IMG/VR virus record: IMGVR_UViG_3300042695_000441
Location: 1-34,499 of that record
DNA length: 34,499 nt
Reading direction: 5' to 3' (one strand)
From: a virus
The translations under genes were made by a program, and so were the position numbers. Numbering within the stretch: the first letter of the stretch is position 1; each line of letters begins with the position of its first letter. The notes beneath the pieces are model-generated. The model was not told the DNA's origin. It saw nothing but the letters and a program-made list of their open reading frames with translations, and searched no databases. Positions 14,575 through 23,858 of this stretch are shown here, piece by piece.

Positions 14575-14871
14575 ATGGCATATTCAACACTCCCCATCGC
14601 TGGCATTGATTTGAACAGCACTCAATCTGCAGCCGACATTGCAGCTTACGGTGAACCAGTAGACTTTGGCCCACTCGGAACACAAACTTTCGCTTCTGAC
14701 GGTTTGCGTTATGTTTGGGCTGTAGCAGCTGCTACTATTGCTCCAAGCACGACTGTTTGCAACATCAACACAACAGCCTTTACTGTTGCTGCTACTGGTG
14801 GAGCTTATATCTCCCCAGCAGTTTCAATGGTTTCAGGTGACTACGGTTGGTTTGGTAAAGCATCTGTTTAA
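14575..14871 (+). CDS. Small structural protein, putative capsid decoration, 98 aa
   Basis: Lies between the capsid and head-completion genes with its own Shine-Dalgarno (AAGGAA) and is bracketed by two hairpins, so it can be made at high level. The sequence is Ala/Thr/Gly-rich and beta-like (FGPLGTQTFASDGLRYVWAV). It has no enzyme motif. Position and composition suggest a decoration or head-cement protein; there is no recognised domain. Confidence 0.65.
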   Translation: MAYSTLPIAGIDLNSTQSAADIAAYGEPVDFGPLGTQTFASDGLRYVWAVAAATIAPSTTVCNINTTAFTVAATGGAYISPAVSMVSGDYGWFGKASV

Positions 14872-14891
14872 TCAGTAACTTGTAGTACCAT

Positions 14892-14926
14892 AGGGCTGTC
14901 CCCAAAAGGGGCAGTCCTTTTTCTTT
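14892..14926 (+). terminator. Rho-independent terminator after the decoration gene
   Basis: AGGGCTG-(T)-CCCC / GGGG-CAG-T-CCT, 11 pairs with one bulged T and one G-U pair, an AAAA loop, then TTTTTCTTTT. A convincing intrinsic terminator 20 bases after the stop; some read-through must occur for the downstream head-tail genes or they have a promoter in 14927-14955. Confidence 0.8.
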
Positions 14927-14955
14927 TAATAACCCTAACTACTTAGGAGATTTAA

Positions 14956-15585
14956 ATGGCACTTCCATCCGATGAAATGGGCGCAGACAGCCGCCTAGCA
15001 GTAACTTTCTACAAACGCTCAATGAAACAAGATGATGAGTCAATAGCCGCAGGCAGACCTATTTTTAAAGAGTTTGACTTTATTCGTATTTGTGTACCAG
15101 GTGATTCATTAACAGAAATTGACACTTACGCTCAAGAATCCCATAAATCTCGTTTTCCCCGTCAATGGGCGCATTACATGAATCAAAATGCAGGCCATGA
15201 GCAGATTGTTGGCACTCCGATTGAGGAATGGACAATTATTAGTCGCTCGCAAGCCGATGAATTAAAAGGAATTAAATTTTCTACCGTAGAATCTGTAGCC
15301 AATGCTTCAGACCTACAAATTCAGCGTATTGGCATGATTGCAGGCATGAATCCTTACTCGTTTAGGGACAAAGCCAAGGCATTTTTGAACCTTGCTGACC
15401 AAGTTGGCGAGACCAATCAACGGGAAGAAGAGCTGTCTAAATTGCGTCAGGAAAACGCTGCAATTAAGATGGAAGCCGATGCTAAGATAGCCAAACAACA
15501 AGAGCAAATTGATGCTTTGATGGCAATGATGGCAGAAAAAAAACCCAAAGGTCGTAAACCGAAACAAACTGAAGAAGTAGAATAA
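14956..15585 (+). CDS. Conserved structural-region protein with C-terminal coiled coil, 209 aa
   Basis: Good Shine-Dalgarno AGGAG. The N-terminal half contains KEFDFIRICVPGDSLTEIDT and SRFPRQWAHYMNQNAG, a block shared by podovirus proteins between capsid and head-tail connector genes; the C-terminal half is a Glu/Gln/Lys coiled coil ending in basic KPKGRKPKQ. A helix-hairpin-helix-like stretch (IQRIGMIAGMNPYSFRDKAK) sits in the middle. Possibly a virion accessory or DNA-binding protein. Terminators at 14892 and 15588 isolate the gene as a separate transcription unit. Confidence 0.72.
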   Translation: MALPSDEMGADSRLAVTFYKRSMKQDDESIAAGRPIFKEFDFIRICVPGDSLTEIDTYAQESHKSRFPRQWAHYMNQNAGHEQIVGTPIEEWTIISRSQADELKGIKFSTVESVANASDLQIQRIGMIAGMNPYSFRDKAKAFLNLADQVGETNQREEELSKLRQENAAIKMEADAKIAKQQEQIDALMAMMAEKKPKGRKPKQTEEVE

Positions 15586-15587
15586 AG

Positions 15588-15614
15588 AAAAGGGGGATAT
15601 TTCCCCTTTTTTTG
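15588..15614 (+). terminator. Rho-independent terminator
   Basis: AAAAGGGG/CCCCTTTT stem of at least 8 bp (extendable by G-U and A-T pairs to a small TAT loop), with a T7 tract, starting 3 bases after the stop of the preceding gene. Confidence 0.82.
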
Positions 15615-15669
15615 TTTATAATCGGTACAAATACCCAACTACTTGGGGAAACCAAGTAAAAGGATATAT

Positions 15670-16575
15670 ATGTCATCTACTATGTTGCAAATGGTTCAGC
15701 AAGTCACAGCCGAACTTAACCTTGCAGTACCAACCTATGTTGCCGGAAACCCATCTCAGGATGTCCAACAAATATTGGCCCTGATGAATGGTCAAGGCTA
15801 TGATTTAATTAAAGAATACGATTGGCAGGCTTTACAGGTTCAATACCGTTTCTACACCCAGGCTATTAACTGTGATGCAACAACCGTAAATGGTTCTACA
15901 ACGATGGTCGTAGAGGCAGGCGTTGATTTAAGCGCAGTAGACAAACAATGGCAGGTTACAGGCAATAACATTAACCAAGATACCAATGTGGTAAGCGTAG
16001 CTGGTCAAACAGTTATCATAAGCCAACAGGCTTCTGGTACAGGTACAGGCGCTATTGTATTAGCCCAAACAGCTTACGATTTACCTGCCGATTTTCAGAA
16101 TATTACCAATAGAACTCAATGGGATAAGACTAAACATTGGGAAGCTCTTGGACCTGAAGATGCACAACAATGGCAATGGCTCAAATCTGGTTATATATCG
16201 ACTGGCCCTAGAATCCGTTGGAGAATTTTAGACAATCAATTTCAAGTATGGCCTCCAATGAACACCAATGAATACATTGGTTGGGAGTATCGCTCAAGAG
16301 GTTTTGCCAAAGGTGCTGACGGAGTTATTAAGAATAGCTTTACACAAGACTCGGACACTTCAGTTTTAGATGACCGCATTATTGTTTTAGGTACTAAAGT
16401 CAAATATTGGGCAATTAAAGGTTTTGATACGACTGCGTTAATTCAAGAATATCAACGCTATTTATCGGTTGCCAAGGCCATTGATAAAGGCGCTCCTAAT
16501 CTATCGTTTGCACCATACCCATCTAAAGTCCTTATTGGTTACGCTAACATCCCTGATACTGGCTACGGCTCATGA
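15670..16575 (+). CDS. Head-to-tail adaptor, P22 gp4-like (putative), 301 aa
   Basis: Start at ATG 15670 with AAAGGA 7 bases upstream (an in-frame TTG at 15643 is less likely). N-terminus SSTMLQMVQQVTAELNLAVP is helical, DVQQILALMNGQGYDLIKEY DW continues the adaptor-like helix pair; later WDKTKHWEALGPEDAQQW and FQVWPPMNTNEYIGWEYRSR give the conserved aromatic core, as in podovirus adaptors that sit under the portal. An inserted beta-rich segment (about 65-125) splits the fold. It overlaps the hub gene by 4 bases (ATGA). Confidence 0.6.
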   Translation: MSSTMLQMVQQVTAELNLAVPTYVAGNPSQDVQQILALMNGQGYDLIKEYDWQALQVQYRFYTQAINCDATTVNGSTTMVVEAGVDLSAVDKQWQVTGNNINQDTNVVSVAGQTVIISQQASGTGTGAIVLAQTAYDLPADFQNITNRTQWDKTKHWEALGPEDAQQWQWLKSGYISTGPRIRWRILDNQFQVWPPMNTNEYIGWEYRSRGFAKGADGVIKNSFTQDSDTSVLDDRIIVLGTKVKYWAIKGFDTTALIQEYQRYLSVAKAIDKGAPNLSFAPYPSKVLIGYANIPDTGYGS

Positions 16576-18587
16576 TATTCGGTCAAGCAAAGCAAAATAC
16601 TGCTCAAACTGCATCTATACCTGCCCCCATTGGGGGGTGGAACGCTAGGGACTCGTTGGCAGCTATGGCTCCAACGGATGCCGTACAGTTAGTGAATTGG
16701 TTTCCGACTCCTACTGATGTGACCATGCGTAGGGGGTATATTGCAGGTTCAATTTTGACCACTTCAACAGGTGTTCAAACTATTTCTAGTATTACTTCTG
16801 TAGGAACGGTTGCTACATTAACTACTGCTGCTGCTCATGGTTTATCTACAGGCGTTTATGTGTCTATTACCGGCACAACCCCTGCTGGATATAGCGGTGT
16901 ATTTAAGATAACCGTTACAAGTACAACAACCTTTACTTATCGTCTAGTTACTGCGGTTTCAGGCAGCGCTTCAGTAGTAGGAGTGTATAAAAATCAAGCA
17001 TTTACACCTGTAAACACTTTAATGAATTACACAGAAACGGTGTCATACAAACTGTTTGCGGTGGCTGGCGATACTATTTATGAGTCCAAGCAAAACCCTG
17101 CATTACCTGTATTTACGGGTTTAACTAGCGATAAAATGCAATCGGTCAATTTGACCAATACGGCAGGTCGTTTCTTGATAGCTTGTAACGGGGTAGACCC
17201 TGTAACCATTTATGACGGCACACGCTGGTTTTTTGTAGCTACAACCACAACTGCTCAAACAATAAGCACTATTACACGGGGTGGCACAGGTAACTTAACA
17301 GCTACTCTGACTACTGCTGCACCGCATGGGTTGGTAGACGGTAATCGAGTAACTATCTCAGGTGCTACAGAATCCAACTATAACGGCACTTATGTTATTG
17401 ATGTAACAGGCGCAAGTACCTTTACTTACACAATGGCTACTGCCCCTACCGCAGATGCTACGGTAGTAGGAACATACACCGTTATTGGTATTACAGGGGT
17501 TAATTCAAATACATTTATCAATGTCAATTTGTTTAAAAACCGCCTGTATTTTACCCAAAAAGACACTTTAGCGTGTTGGTATTTAGACCCTGACGCTATT
17601 GGTGGCCCAGCTTCACCCTTATATTTTGGTGGAATTGCCCGTAATGCTGGTTATTTGCAGGCAATGGGTACATGGACTCTTGACGCAGGTCAAGGCGCAG
17701 ACGATTACGCTGTATTTGTCACCAGTATGGGTGAAGTCATCGTTTACAACGGTACTGACCCTGATGATGCAACTACTTGGGCTTTAAAAGGAGTATGGCA
17801 ATTAGGTCAAACCTTTGCTCGTAGGTGCTTCTTTAAATGGGCTGGAGACCTTCTTTTACTGACTCAAGATGGTTTAGTTCCTCTTGCTTCTGCCCTTCAA
17901 TCTAGCCGTTTAGACCCTAGAATTAATCTAACAGACAAGATTTTCTATGCTGTAAGTCAAGCTGCAACTACTTATTTTGCTAATTTTGGGTGGCAAATTA
18001 ACTTTTTTGCCTCTGAAAATATGTTGATTCTAAACATTCCAATTACCAATGGAACAGAACAATATGTAATGCACAGTATTACAAAGTCTTGGGGTCGTTT
18101 TACTGGCATTGAAGCCCATTGTTGGGAAGTATCAGGTGATGCAGACATCCACTTTGGTGGAAACGGCATTATTGGAGACTTTTACCATATAGATTCTGAT
18201 GACGGTAATAACATTACTGCTGCAGCCCAACAGGCTTATTCTTACTTTGACTCTCCAGGACAATTAAAACGCTTCACAATGGTAAGACCTACCCTGCAAT
18301 CTTCAGGTGGCATGCCTAATGTATTCTGCGGTCTAAGCACCGATTTTCAAACTGAAATTAATCTTGGGCAGGTTTCGTTTAACCCTGCTGCTGGAAATGA
18401 CGGAATTTGGGACACTTCTAAGTGGGACAACGCTAATTGGGCTGGTGGTCTTACAACGACTAAAGTATGGCAAGGAGTCACAGGATTAGGCTTTACTGGC
18501 TCTATTAATTTGAATGTGGCAGCTAGAAACATTGAATTGCATTGGGTATCTACCGACTACATTATGGAGCGAGGTGGGGTAATTTGA
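16572..18587 (+). CDS. Tail hub / DNA stabilisation protein, P22 gp10-like (putative), 671 aa
   Basis: The N-terminus IPAPIGGWNARDSLAAM-PTDAVQLVNWFP with MRRGY is characteristic of the podovirus hub proteins that close the head under the adaptor. Two tandem-like inserts (about residues 67-140 and 226-300) both read QTIS-IT...HGL...VTISG...Y-G...TFTY, a small beta-sandwich repeat seen in other phage virion proteins. The remaining C-terminal half is beta-rich with conserved Trp residues. ATGA overlap with the adaptor gene. Slightly longer than P22 gp10 (472 aa) because of the inserts. Confidence 0.65.
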   Translation: MIFGQAKQNTAQTASIPAPIGGWNARDSLAAMAPTDAVQLVNWFPTPTDVTMRRGYIAGSILTTSTGVQTISSITSVGTVATLTTAAAHGLSTGVYVSITGTTPAGYSGVFKITVTSTTTFTYRLVTAVSGSASVVGVYKNQAFTPVNTLMNYTETVSYKLFAVAGDTIYESKQNPALPVFTGLTSDKMQSVNLTNTAGRFLIACNGVDPVTIYDGTRWFFVATTTTAQTISTITRGGTGNLTATLTTAAPHGLVDGNRVTISGATESNYNGTYVIDVTGASTFTYTMATAPTADATVVGTYTVIGITGVNSNTFINVNLFKNRLYFTQKDTLACWYLDPDAIGGPASPLYFGGIARNAGYLQAMGTWTLDAGQGADDYAVFVTSMGEVIVYNGTDPDDATTWALKGVWQLGQTFARRCFFKWAGDLLLLTQDGLVPLASALQSSRLDPRINLTDKIFYAVSQAATTYFANFGWQINFFASENMLILNIPITNGTEQYVMHSITKSWGRFTGIEAHCWEVSGDADIHFGGNGIIGDFYHIDSDDGNNITAAAQQAYSYFDSPGQLKRFTMVRPTLQSSGGMPNVFCGLSTDFQTEINLGQVSFNPAAGNDGIWDTSKWDNANWAGGLTTTKVWQGVTGLGFTGSINLNVAARNIELHWVSTDYIMERGGVI

Positions 18588-18976
18588 TATTGCTAAATCA
18601 GCAAAATCTAAAGGATTGGGCAAAAACACACAAAATGCCAACCCCTGATGATGCTCATTATTTAGGTCAAGTTCTTGATGGACAGATTAGAGCAGTAGTA
18701 GTGTATTGTGGATTTTATGGTAAATCTTGCATGATTCATGTAGGGTCGGAAGGGCAACATTGGGCAACTAAAGACTTTTTAAAAGAAGTTTTTAATTACC
18801 CATTTAATAAGTTGAAACTCAAGGTTATAATCGGTACAGTAGCAGGGAGCAATGAAAAAGCCCTAAAACTAGACCGACACCTTGGTTTTCGAGATGTTGC
18901 CACAATTCCTGACGCACACGATGATGGGGATTTGGTGATATTAGAAATGCGCCCAGAATATTGTAAATGGGCATAA
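18584..18976 (+). CDS. GNAT-like acyltransferase-type virion-region protein, TTG start, 130 aa
   Basis: The TTG at 18584 overlaps the hub stop as TTGA and is preceded by GAGGTGGGG; an in-frame TTG at 18542 is buried in the hub gene. C-terminal part IIGTVAGSNEKALKLDRHLG followed by FRDVATIPDAHDDGDLVILE is the late part of a GNAT fold (the NEKALKLDRHLGF helix before the last strands). The T7 gp13-like proteins, which share this fold and lie between tail and internal-core genes, are the closest positional analogue. Acetyl-CoA use is not proven because the P-loop-like Q/RxxGxG/A motif is not evident. Confidence 0.65.
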   Translation: MILLNQQNLKDWAKTHKMPTPDDAHYLGQVLDGQIRAVVVYCGFYGKSCMIHVGSEGQHWATKDFLKEVFNYPFNKLKLKVIIGTVAGSNEKALKLDRHLGFRDVATIPDAHDDGDLVILEMRPEYCKWA

Positions 18977-18986
18977 GGAGAAGGTT

Positions 18987-20258
18987 ATGGGTGGTGGAGC
19001 TGGAATGTTTAACAATATTGCGCCAAGTGTAGAAAATGCACTTAATCCGGGTGCAATGAATTTGTCAGGAGCACCAACTTCTGCCCTAAACGCAATGGCA
19101 AGCCCTGTATCTGCTGTAGCTCCAACTGCTGCCATGCAAGAGCCTATGGCTTCTAGTACAGGCAATCCAAATACCGCTACTTTGGGTACAGGACAGACTA
19201 CCAACCCATTTAATGCCGCTACAAATCCTTACATTCAAGCTGCACAAGCAACCACAATGGGCAATCTGTATGGCGCACAAGCAGCTACGCAAGCTAACCG
19301 TATTAACCAAAATACACCTTACGCAAACCTTAGTTACACTCAAGGCGTAGACCAATTTGGCAATCCTACATGGACTGCTAATCAACAATTAGCCGCCCCT
19401 TTACAGTCAGCTTTAGGCAACATTCAAGGTCAATTAGCTTCCTCTACTGCAAGCCCTTTTGATGTTAGCCAATATCAAGCTCAAACAGGTCAAGGCTTTA
19501 CAGGAATGGAAGGCTGGGACAGAGCTACAGGTCTTATTAATCAACGACTTCAGCCACAAATTGCTCAAAGCCAAGAGCGTTTACAAGCGCAATTAGCCAA
19601 TCAAGGTATTGCACCTGGCACAGAAGCGTATAACCGAGCAATGACGCAACAAGGCCAACAAATTAACGACTTAATGAATCAAGCTCAATTAGCTGGTTCA
19701 CAAGTACAAAACCAAATGCAAGGGCAAAGTCTTGCTCAACAACAAGCTAATAACGCTGCATTGCAACAAAATTACGCACAAGCATTACAACAAAGAAACC
19801 TGCCATTGTCACAACTTGGCGCTTTCCAGCAAGCTACACAGCCTGGTTACATTAACCCATATAGTCAAGCTGCCGTTGCTGGCCCTGACTACCTTGGTGC
19901 GTTTACTACCTCAAGAGCTGCTGATATTGCACAACAAAACGCTGCCAATGCTAAAGCTGCCAACTTGCAATCAGGTCTATTTGGATTAGGTTCTTCTGCA
20001 ATTCTAGGCGCTGGCGGCATAGGTAATGCCATTGGTAGCACCGGCACAGGCGGTACAGGTGGTTCAGGATTATTAGGACTTGGAAGCTCTGCCTACAATT
20101 TCTTTGGCAATAGTGGCATAAATAATCCGTTTGTAAGCAGCACAGATTACATGAACAACATTGGCGCTGTAGGTAGCGGAATGTTTGACCAATCAATGTC
20201 TAGTGCTGATTATTTGAATGACTTGTATGGCGGTTATGACTTTGGAAGCATATTCTAA
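18987..20258 (+). CDS. Ala/Gln/Asn-rich virion protein, candidate ejection protein 1, 423 aa
   Basis: AAGGAG at good spacing. Composition is dominated by Ala, Gln, Asn, Gly and Ser; a middle segment (QPQIAQSQERLQAQLANQGI, APGTEAYNRAMTQQ) is helical and conserved in podovirus internal proteins, while the C-terminus is Gly-rich with a hydrophobic stretch (SGLFGLGSSAILGAGGIGN). First of four adjacent large proteins between hub and fibre genes, the position of the P22 gp7/gp20/gp16 and T7 core proteins that form a channel for DNA entry. Function inferred from place and composition. Confidence 0.6.
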   Translation: MGGGAGMFNNIAPSVENALNPGAMNLSGAPTSALNAMASPVSAVAPTAAMQEPMASSTGNPNTATLGTGQTTNPFNAATNPYIQAAQATTMGNLYGAQAATQANRINQNTPYANLSYTQGVDQFGNPTWTANQQLAAPLQSALGNIQGQLASSTASPFDVSQYQAQTGQGFTGMEGWDRATGLINQRLQPQIAQSQERLQAQLANQGIAPGTEAYNRAMTQQGQQINDLMNQAQLAGSQVQNQMQGQSLAQQQANNAALQQNYAQALQQRNLPLSQLGAFQQATQPGYINPYSQAAVAGPDYLGAFTTSRAADIAQQNAANAKAANLQSGLFGLGSSAILGAGGIGNAIGSTGTGGTGGSGLLGLGSSAYNFFGNSGINNPFVSSTDYMNNIGAVGSGMFDQSMSSADYLNDLYGGYDFGSIF

Positions 20259-21178
20259 TGAGCATACTAAAGAGCAAACATAGCGGCTGGACTTGGGAAA
20301 GCAAACGCACCCCTTTTGGCGGTGGAAATCCTATTTCTGGTATTACTGACTCTATTTCTAGTGCTATTGGTACTGATGGTGGCGGTGGTGGTGTTTTAGG
20401 TGCGTTGGCAGATATTGACCCTGGCCCTGCTATTGGTAGCGGTTTGGCAGAAGTAGATACTTTCGTAAATCGTGAAATACCTGGCGGATGGGTTTTACCT
20501 GCCGCCCTTGCTGCTGCTTACGCTACAGGATATATTGACCCTACTTTATTTGCTACTGAAGCTGCTGCTACTGCTGCTGCCGAAGCTGGTGCTGGAGCTA
20601 TTGCAACTGAAGCTGGACAAGCTGCTTTTTTTGAGGCTTTAGCTGCAGGTGCTACAAGTGCTGAAGCGGTAAATGCAGGCTTAGCCGTAGAAGCTCTAGC
20701 TTCAGGAACAGCGTCTTTTTTAACTCCTGAGTTAATGGGGCCAAGCTACGGAGAATTAGGACTTACAGGCGTAGAAGGCGGACTTGCAGGCCCTACTTAT
20801 AGTGAGCTTGGCTACACAGGGCTAAATAATGCTGAAGCCATTGCTGCTGCTGATGCTGCTTCGCAAAGTGTTTCTGGTACAGATGCTTTAAAAAACGCTA
20901 ATCGTTTAAGAAATATTGCAAAGATGTTGACTGGTTCAGAAACAGCGCCAATTTACGGCAGAAATGTACCTACAGCCAATCAATTTTCTGCTTATCAACA
21001 AATGGCACAACCTGTTCAAGAACAATTTGGTGGCTATTATCAAATGAATCAAAATCCATTTACTTTTGCAAACCCATTGGCTGCCGCATTAAAAAATAAA
21101 GATTCTACTGGTTATGATGTTTCAGGTACAGGTGGAACAACATTACAATCACAAAATTTAGCTAAATTATTGGCATAG
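20258..21178 (+). CDS. Ala/Gly-rich virion protein, candidate ejection protein 2, 306 aa
   Basis: Starts in the previous stop (TAATG). A short basic N-terminus (MSILKSKHSGWTWESKRTPF) is followed by Gly-rich and Ala-rich sections (ATAAAEAGAGAIATEAGQAA) with a likely membrane-active helix near 79-95 (WVLPAALAAAYATGYI). A double motif PSYGELGLTG / PTYSELGYTG (about 165-190) is repeated. Its place in the ejection cluster and the amphipathic composition suggest release into the cell envelope on infection. Confidence 0.55.
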   Translation: MSILKSKHSGWTWESKRTPFGGGNPISGITDSISSAIGTDGGGGGVLGALADIDPGPAIGSGLAEVDTFVNREIPGGWVLPAALAAAYATGYIDPTLFATEAAATAAAEAGAGAIATEAGQAAFFEALAAGATSAEAVNAGLAVEALASGTASFLTPELMGPSYGELGLTGVEGGLAGPTYSELGYTGLNNAEAIAAADAASQSVSGTDALKNANRLRNIAKMLTGSETAPIYGRNVPTANQFSAYQQMAQPVQEQFGGYYQMNQNPFTFANPLAAALKNKDSTGYDVSGTGGTTLQSQNLAKLLA

Positions 21179-21186
21179 GAATTATT

Positions 21187-22335
21187 ATGGCACTTGCTCC
21201 TGAACAACAAATCTTAGGGTCAACCCCTGAATTACAAGATGTAAGCCGTCAACGGAAATTGGCTGAATTGCTTATGGCACAAGGTATGCAACAGCCACAA
21301 GGTCAAATGATTAGTGGTTATTATGTAGCCCCTTCTTTTGCACAGCAATTAAACCCTTTAGCTAACATTATGGCAGGACAGGCTGTAGGCGAAAGAGCAG
21401 ACACCAAACAAATGCAAATGGCAGACGCTTTACGCAAAAAACAAGCTATGCAGATTCAACAATACGGTGAATTAGAAGCCAAAGATAGGTCTGCTGCATT
21501 GCGGTATGCTTTGTCTACCGACAATCCAATATTGCGTAATATTGCTCAAGAAGAATTAAAAGGCGTTAAATTAGGCAAAGGCGATATATTTACTCGCACA
21601 TCATTAAGTGGTGGCACTACAAAAATGGAAGGCGCTCCTGATTTACCAGACTCAATTCGATACGCAATTAGCGTAGGACAATTACCGCAAAACCCAACAA
21701 CATGGAATCCACAACAAGCAGCTTACGCAAAACGATTAATTGAATCTAAAGCAACTGCTGGAGCTAATCGTGAATTCTTAAACATTCAAAACCAGTTGCC
21801 ATTTAATGAGCAAATTCAGCAAGAAATGGGCAAAGATTTAATTAAAGAATATTCGCTTCTTAAATCTATTCCATCTCAAGTACAAAACTTGGATAAAATT
21901 GAAAAATTGGCTGTTTCACCTGCATATCTTGGTAGTGGTGCAGAGGTTAAATTGGCTGTTACTAAGTTCTTTAATAATAACTTAGGTACAAATGTTAACG
22001 CTGACAAAGTTGCTAATACAGAAGAAATGCGGTCTGCGTTGTTCCAAAGCACAATGGAAAACCTCAAAAAGGTTGATGCACAACCATCACAAATGCAACA
22101 GCAAATTATGCAACAGGCTTTTGGTACGATTGGAACAGACCCAGCAGCTATTCCAAAGATTGTTACTGTGTATAAAGACATTCTTATCTCTAAAGCCAAT
22201 GAGCATAATGCAAGGGTAAAACAGTCTGAAGAAGGCCCTGCTAAGATTAAATATGCATATGACATTACAGTAAAAGTTCCTGAACCAAAAGCACCGCCTA
22301 CTGGTTCTTGGCGCATTAAATCGGTAACACAATAA
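21187..22335 (+). CDS. Internal virion protein, candidate ejection protein 3, 382 aa
   Basis: Own Shine-Dalgarno AGGAA. Helical, Gln/Ala/Lys-rich; N-terminus ELQDVSRQRKLAELLMAQGM followed by PLANIMAGQAVGER is a sequence type shared by ejection-cluster proteins of podoviruses and related aquatic phages. No enzymatic motif such as a lytic transglycosylase is visible. Its TAA overlaps the ATG of the next gene. Confidence 0.6.
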   Translation: MALAPEQQILGSTPELQDVSRQRKLAELLMAQGMQQPQGQMISGYYVAPSFAQQLNPLANIMAGQAVGERADTKQMQMADALRKKQAMQIQQYGELEAKDRSAALRYALSTDNPILRNIAQEELKGVKLGKGDIFTRTSLSGGTTKMEGAPDLPDSIRYAISVGQLPQNPTTWNPQQAAYAKRLIESKATAGANREFLNIQNQLPFNEQIQQEMGKDLIKEYSLLKSIPSQVQNLDKIEKLAVSPAYLGSGAEVKLAVTKFFNNNLGTNVNADKVANTEEMRSALFQSTMENLKKVDAQPSQMQQQIMQQAFGTIGTDPAAIPKIVTVYKDILISKANEHNARVKQSEEGPAKIKYAYDITVKVPEPKAPPTGSWRIKSVTQ

Positions 22336-23858
22336 TGGCTCAATATACTGTAGTTGCCCCTGACGGAAAAGAAATAACTTTAGAAGGCCCTGCCGGTGCT
22401 TCTGAAGCAGATGTAATTGCTCAAGCGCAAAGGTTATACCAATCACAAGCAACGCCTACAAAGGCTACTATACAGCCTGATGTGCCATTATTGGCTAGTG
22501 AAATGCCAAAACAAGTACCTATTGAAGAACCTAAAACTTCAATGATGGACAAGTTAAAAGCATTGTATGAAGTGCCAACGGCTTTGGCTAGTGGCATTGT
22601 TGCTCAACCTGTAGGCGCTGCTTATGGCGCTGCTAGAGGCATCTTAGGGCCTAAAAACCCACAAGCTATGCAAGAAGCTCAACAAGCAGGTAGCCAATTA
22701 GCTCAAAAGTTGCAATATCAGCCAACATCACCTGCCTCTACCGATGCTTTACAAGCCATTGGTGGTGCATTAGAAACAGCCAAAATACCTCCTTACATTG
22801 GAAGTATTGGTGCAATTCCATCTTTTGTACAAAAAGCGCCTAATGTAAAGCCGGTTATGCAAGAGACCGTAATGCCTGTTGCTAACAGAATGGCTGGTGC
22901 ATTGCGTGACGAAGGCCAAATGGTTGCCCAAGCTGCTCAACCAACCATTAACAGAATTGCACAAGCTACAGCTCCCGTTACTAATAAATTGGCTGAAACC
23001 CTACGCATAACTCCTTCTATTACTAAAACAGCGCCTACTTCTGAAAAGCTATTAGAGCAATCTAAAGCAGCATTTACTACAGCTAAAGAATCTGGCATGG
23101 AGTTTAATCCAAAAAAGTTTTCTGCCAAAATGGAAGAAATTGGCACAGATTTAAGAAAAGAAGGTTATACCAAGCCTCCTCCTGGCGAAACTGACCCCTA
23201 TGCAAAGATAACTGGCGCATTGCGTAATCTGACGGATGTAAACAATCCTAAAGATTTTGAAGAATTATCTACCTTGCGTACTATTATTAGAAACGCACAG
23301 AAAAGTAATGACGGCACAGAACGCAAATTAGCGACTGTTTTGAAAGACAGGTTTGATGATTATGTCTTAAACGCTCCTGAATCAGATGTTCTCAATGCAA
23401 GCAAACAAGGTGCAGAAGCATGGAAAACTGCTAGAGATACCTGGTCACGCCTAAGCAAGTCTGAAATTTTTGAAGATATGCTGGATAAAGCAGAAATTAA
23501 TGCTTCTAAAGTTGGCACAGAAAAATACTTACACAACAAGTTATTAGAGCTTTCTAACAACGATAAGAAGATGCGTCTTTTTACCCCAACAGAGCAACAA
23601 GCCATTAAAGATGCTGCTAAAGGCGGTAAAATACAAAATATATTAAAGGTTGCTGGTAAATATAGCCCAGAAAGCATGATTGGTTTGGCTACTGGCTCTT
23701 ACATGGGAGCGCAGATGTTAGGCCCTGCTGGAGCAGCTATAGCACCTATTGTTGGCGGAGCTTCTAATATTGCCGCTACACAAATCAGAAAGAGTGATGT
23801 AAATAAGTTGGCAGCTTTAATGAGGGCTGGCACACCTAAAGGAGCAAAAAATGAGTAG
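22335..23858 (+). CDS. Internal virion protein, candidate ejection protein 4, 507 aa
   Basis: The N-terminus YTVVAPDGKEITLEGPAGAS EADVIAQAQRLY is a small domain often found at the front of large phage virion proteins. Long helices follow, with a hydrophobic, membrane-active C-terminal stretch (MIGLATGSYMGAQMLGPAGA, AIAPIVGGASNIA). It is the largest of the ejection group and overlaps the next ORF by 8 bases. No muramidase catalytic site can be seen. Confidence 0.65.
   Translation: MAQYTVVAPDGKEITLEGPAGASEADVIAQAQRLYQSQATPTKATIQPDVPLLASEMPKQVPIEEPKTSMMDKLKALYEVPTALASGIVAQPVGAAYGAARGILGPKNPQAMQEAQQAGSQLAQKLQYQPTSPASTDALQAIGGALETAKIPPYIGSIGAIPSFVQKAPNVKPVMQETVMPVANRMAGALRDEGQMVAQAAQPTINRIAQATAPVTNKLAETLRITPSITKTAPTSEKLLEQSKAAFTTAKESGMEFNPKKFSAKMEEIGTDLRKEGYTKPPPGETDPYAKITGALRNLTDVNNPKDFEELSTLRTIIRNAQKSNDGTERKLATVLKDRFDDYVLNAPESDVLNASKQGAEAWKTARDTWSRLSKSEIFEDMLDKAEINASKVGTEKYLHNKLLELSNNDKKMRLFTPTEQQAIKDAAKGGKIQNILKVAGKYSPESMIGLATGSYMGAQMLGPAGAAIAPIVGGASNIAATQIRKSDVNKLAALMRAGTPKGAKNE

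Noticed and set aside
22087-22452. 121-aa and 155-aa minus-strand ORFs across 21876-22452
   Set aside because: They lie over two well supported rightward genes, with no ribosome site or recognisable domain.
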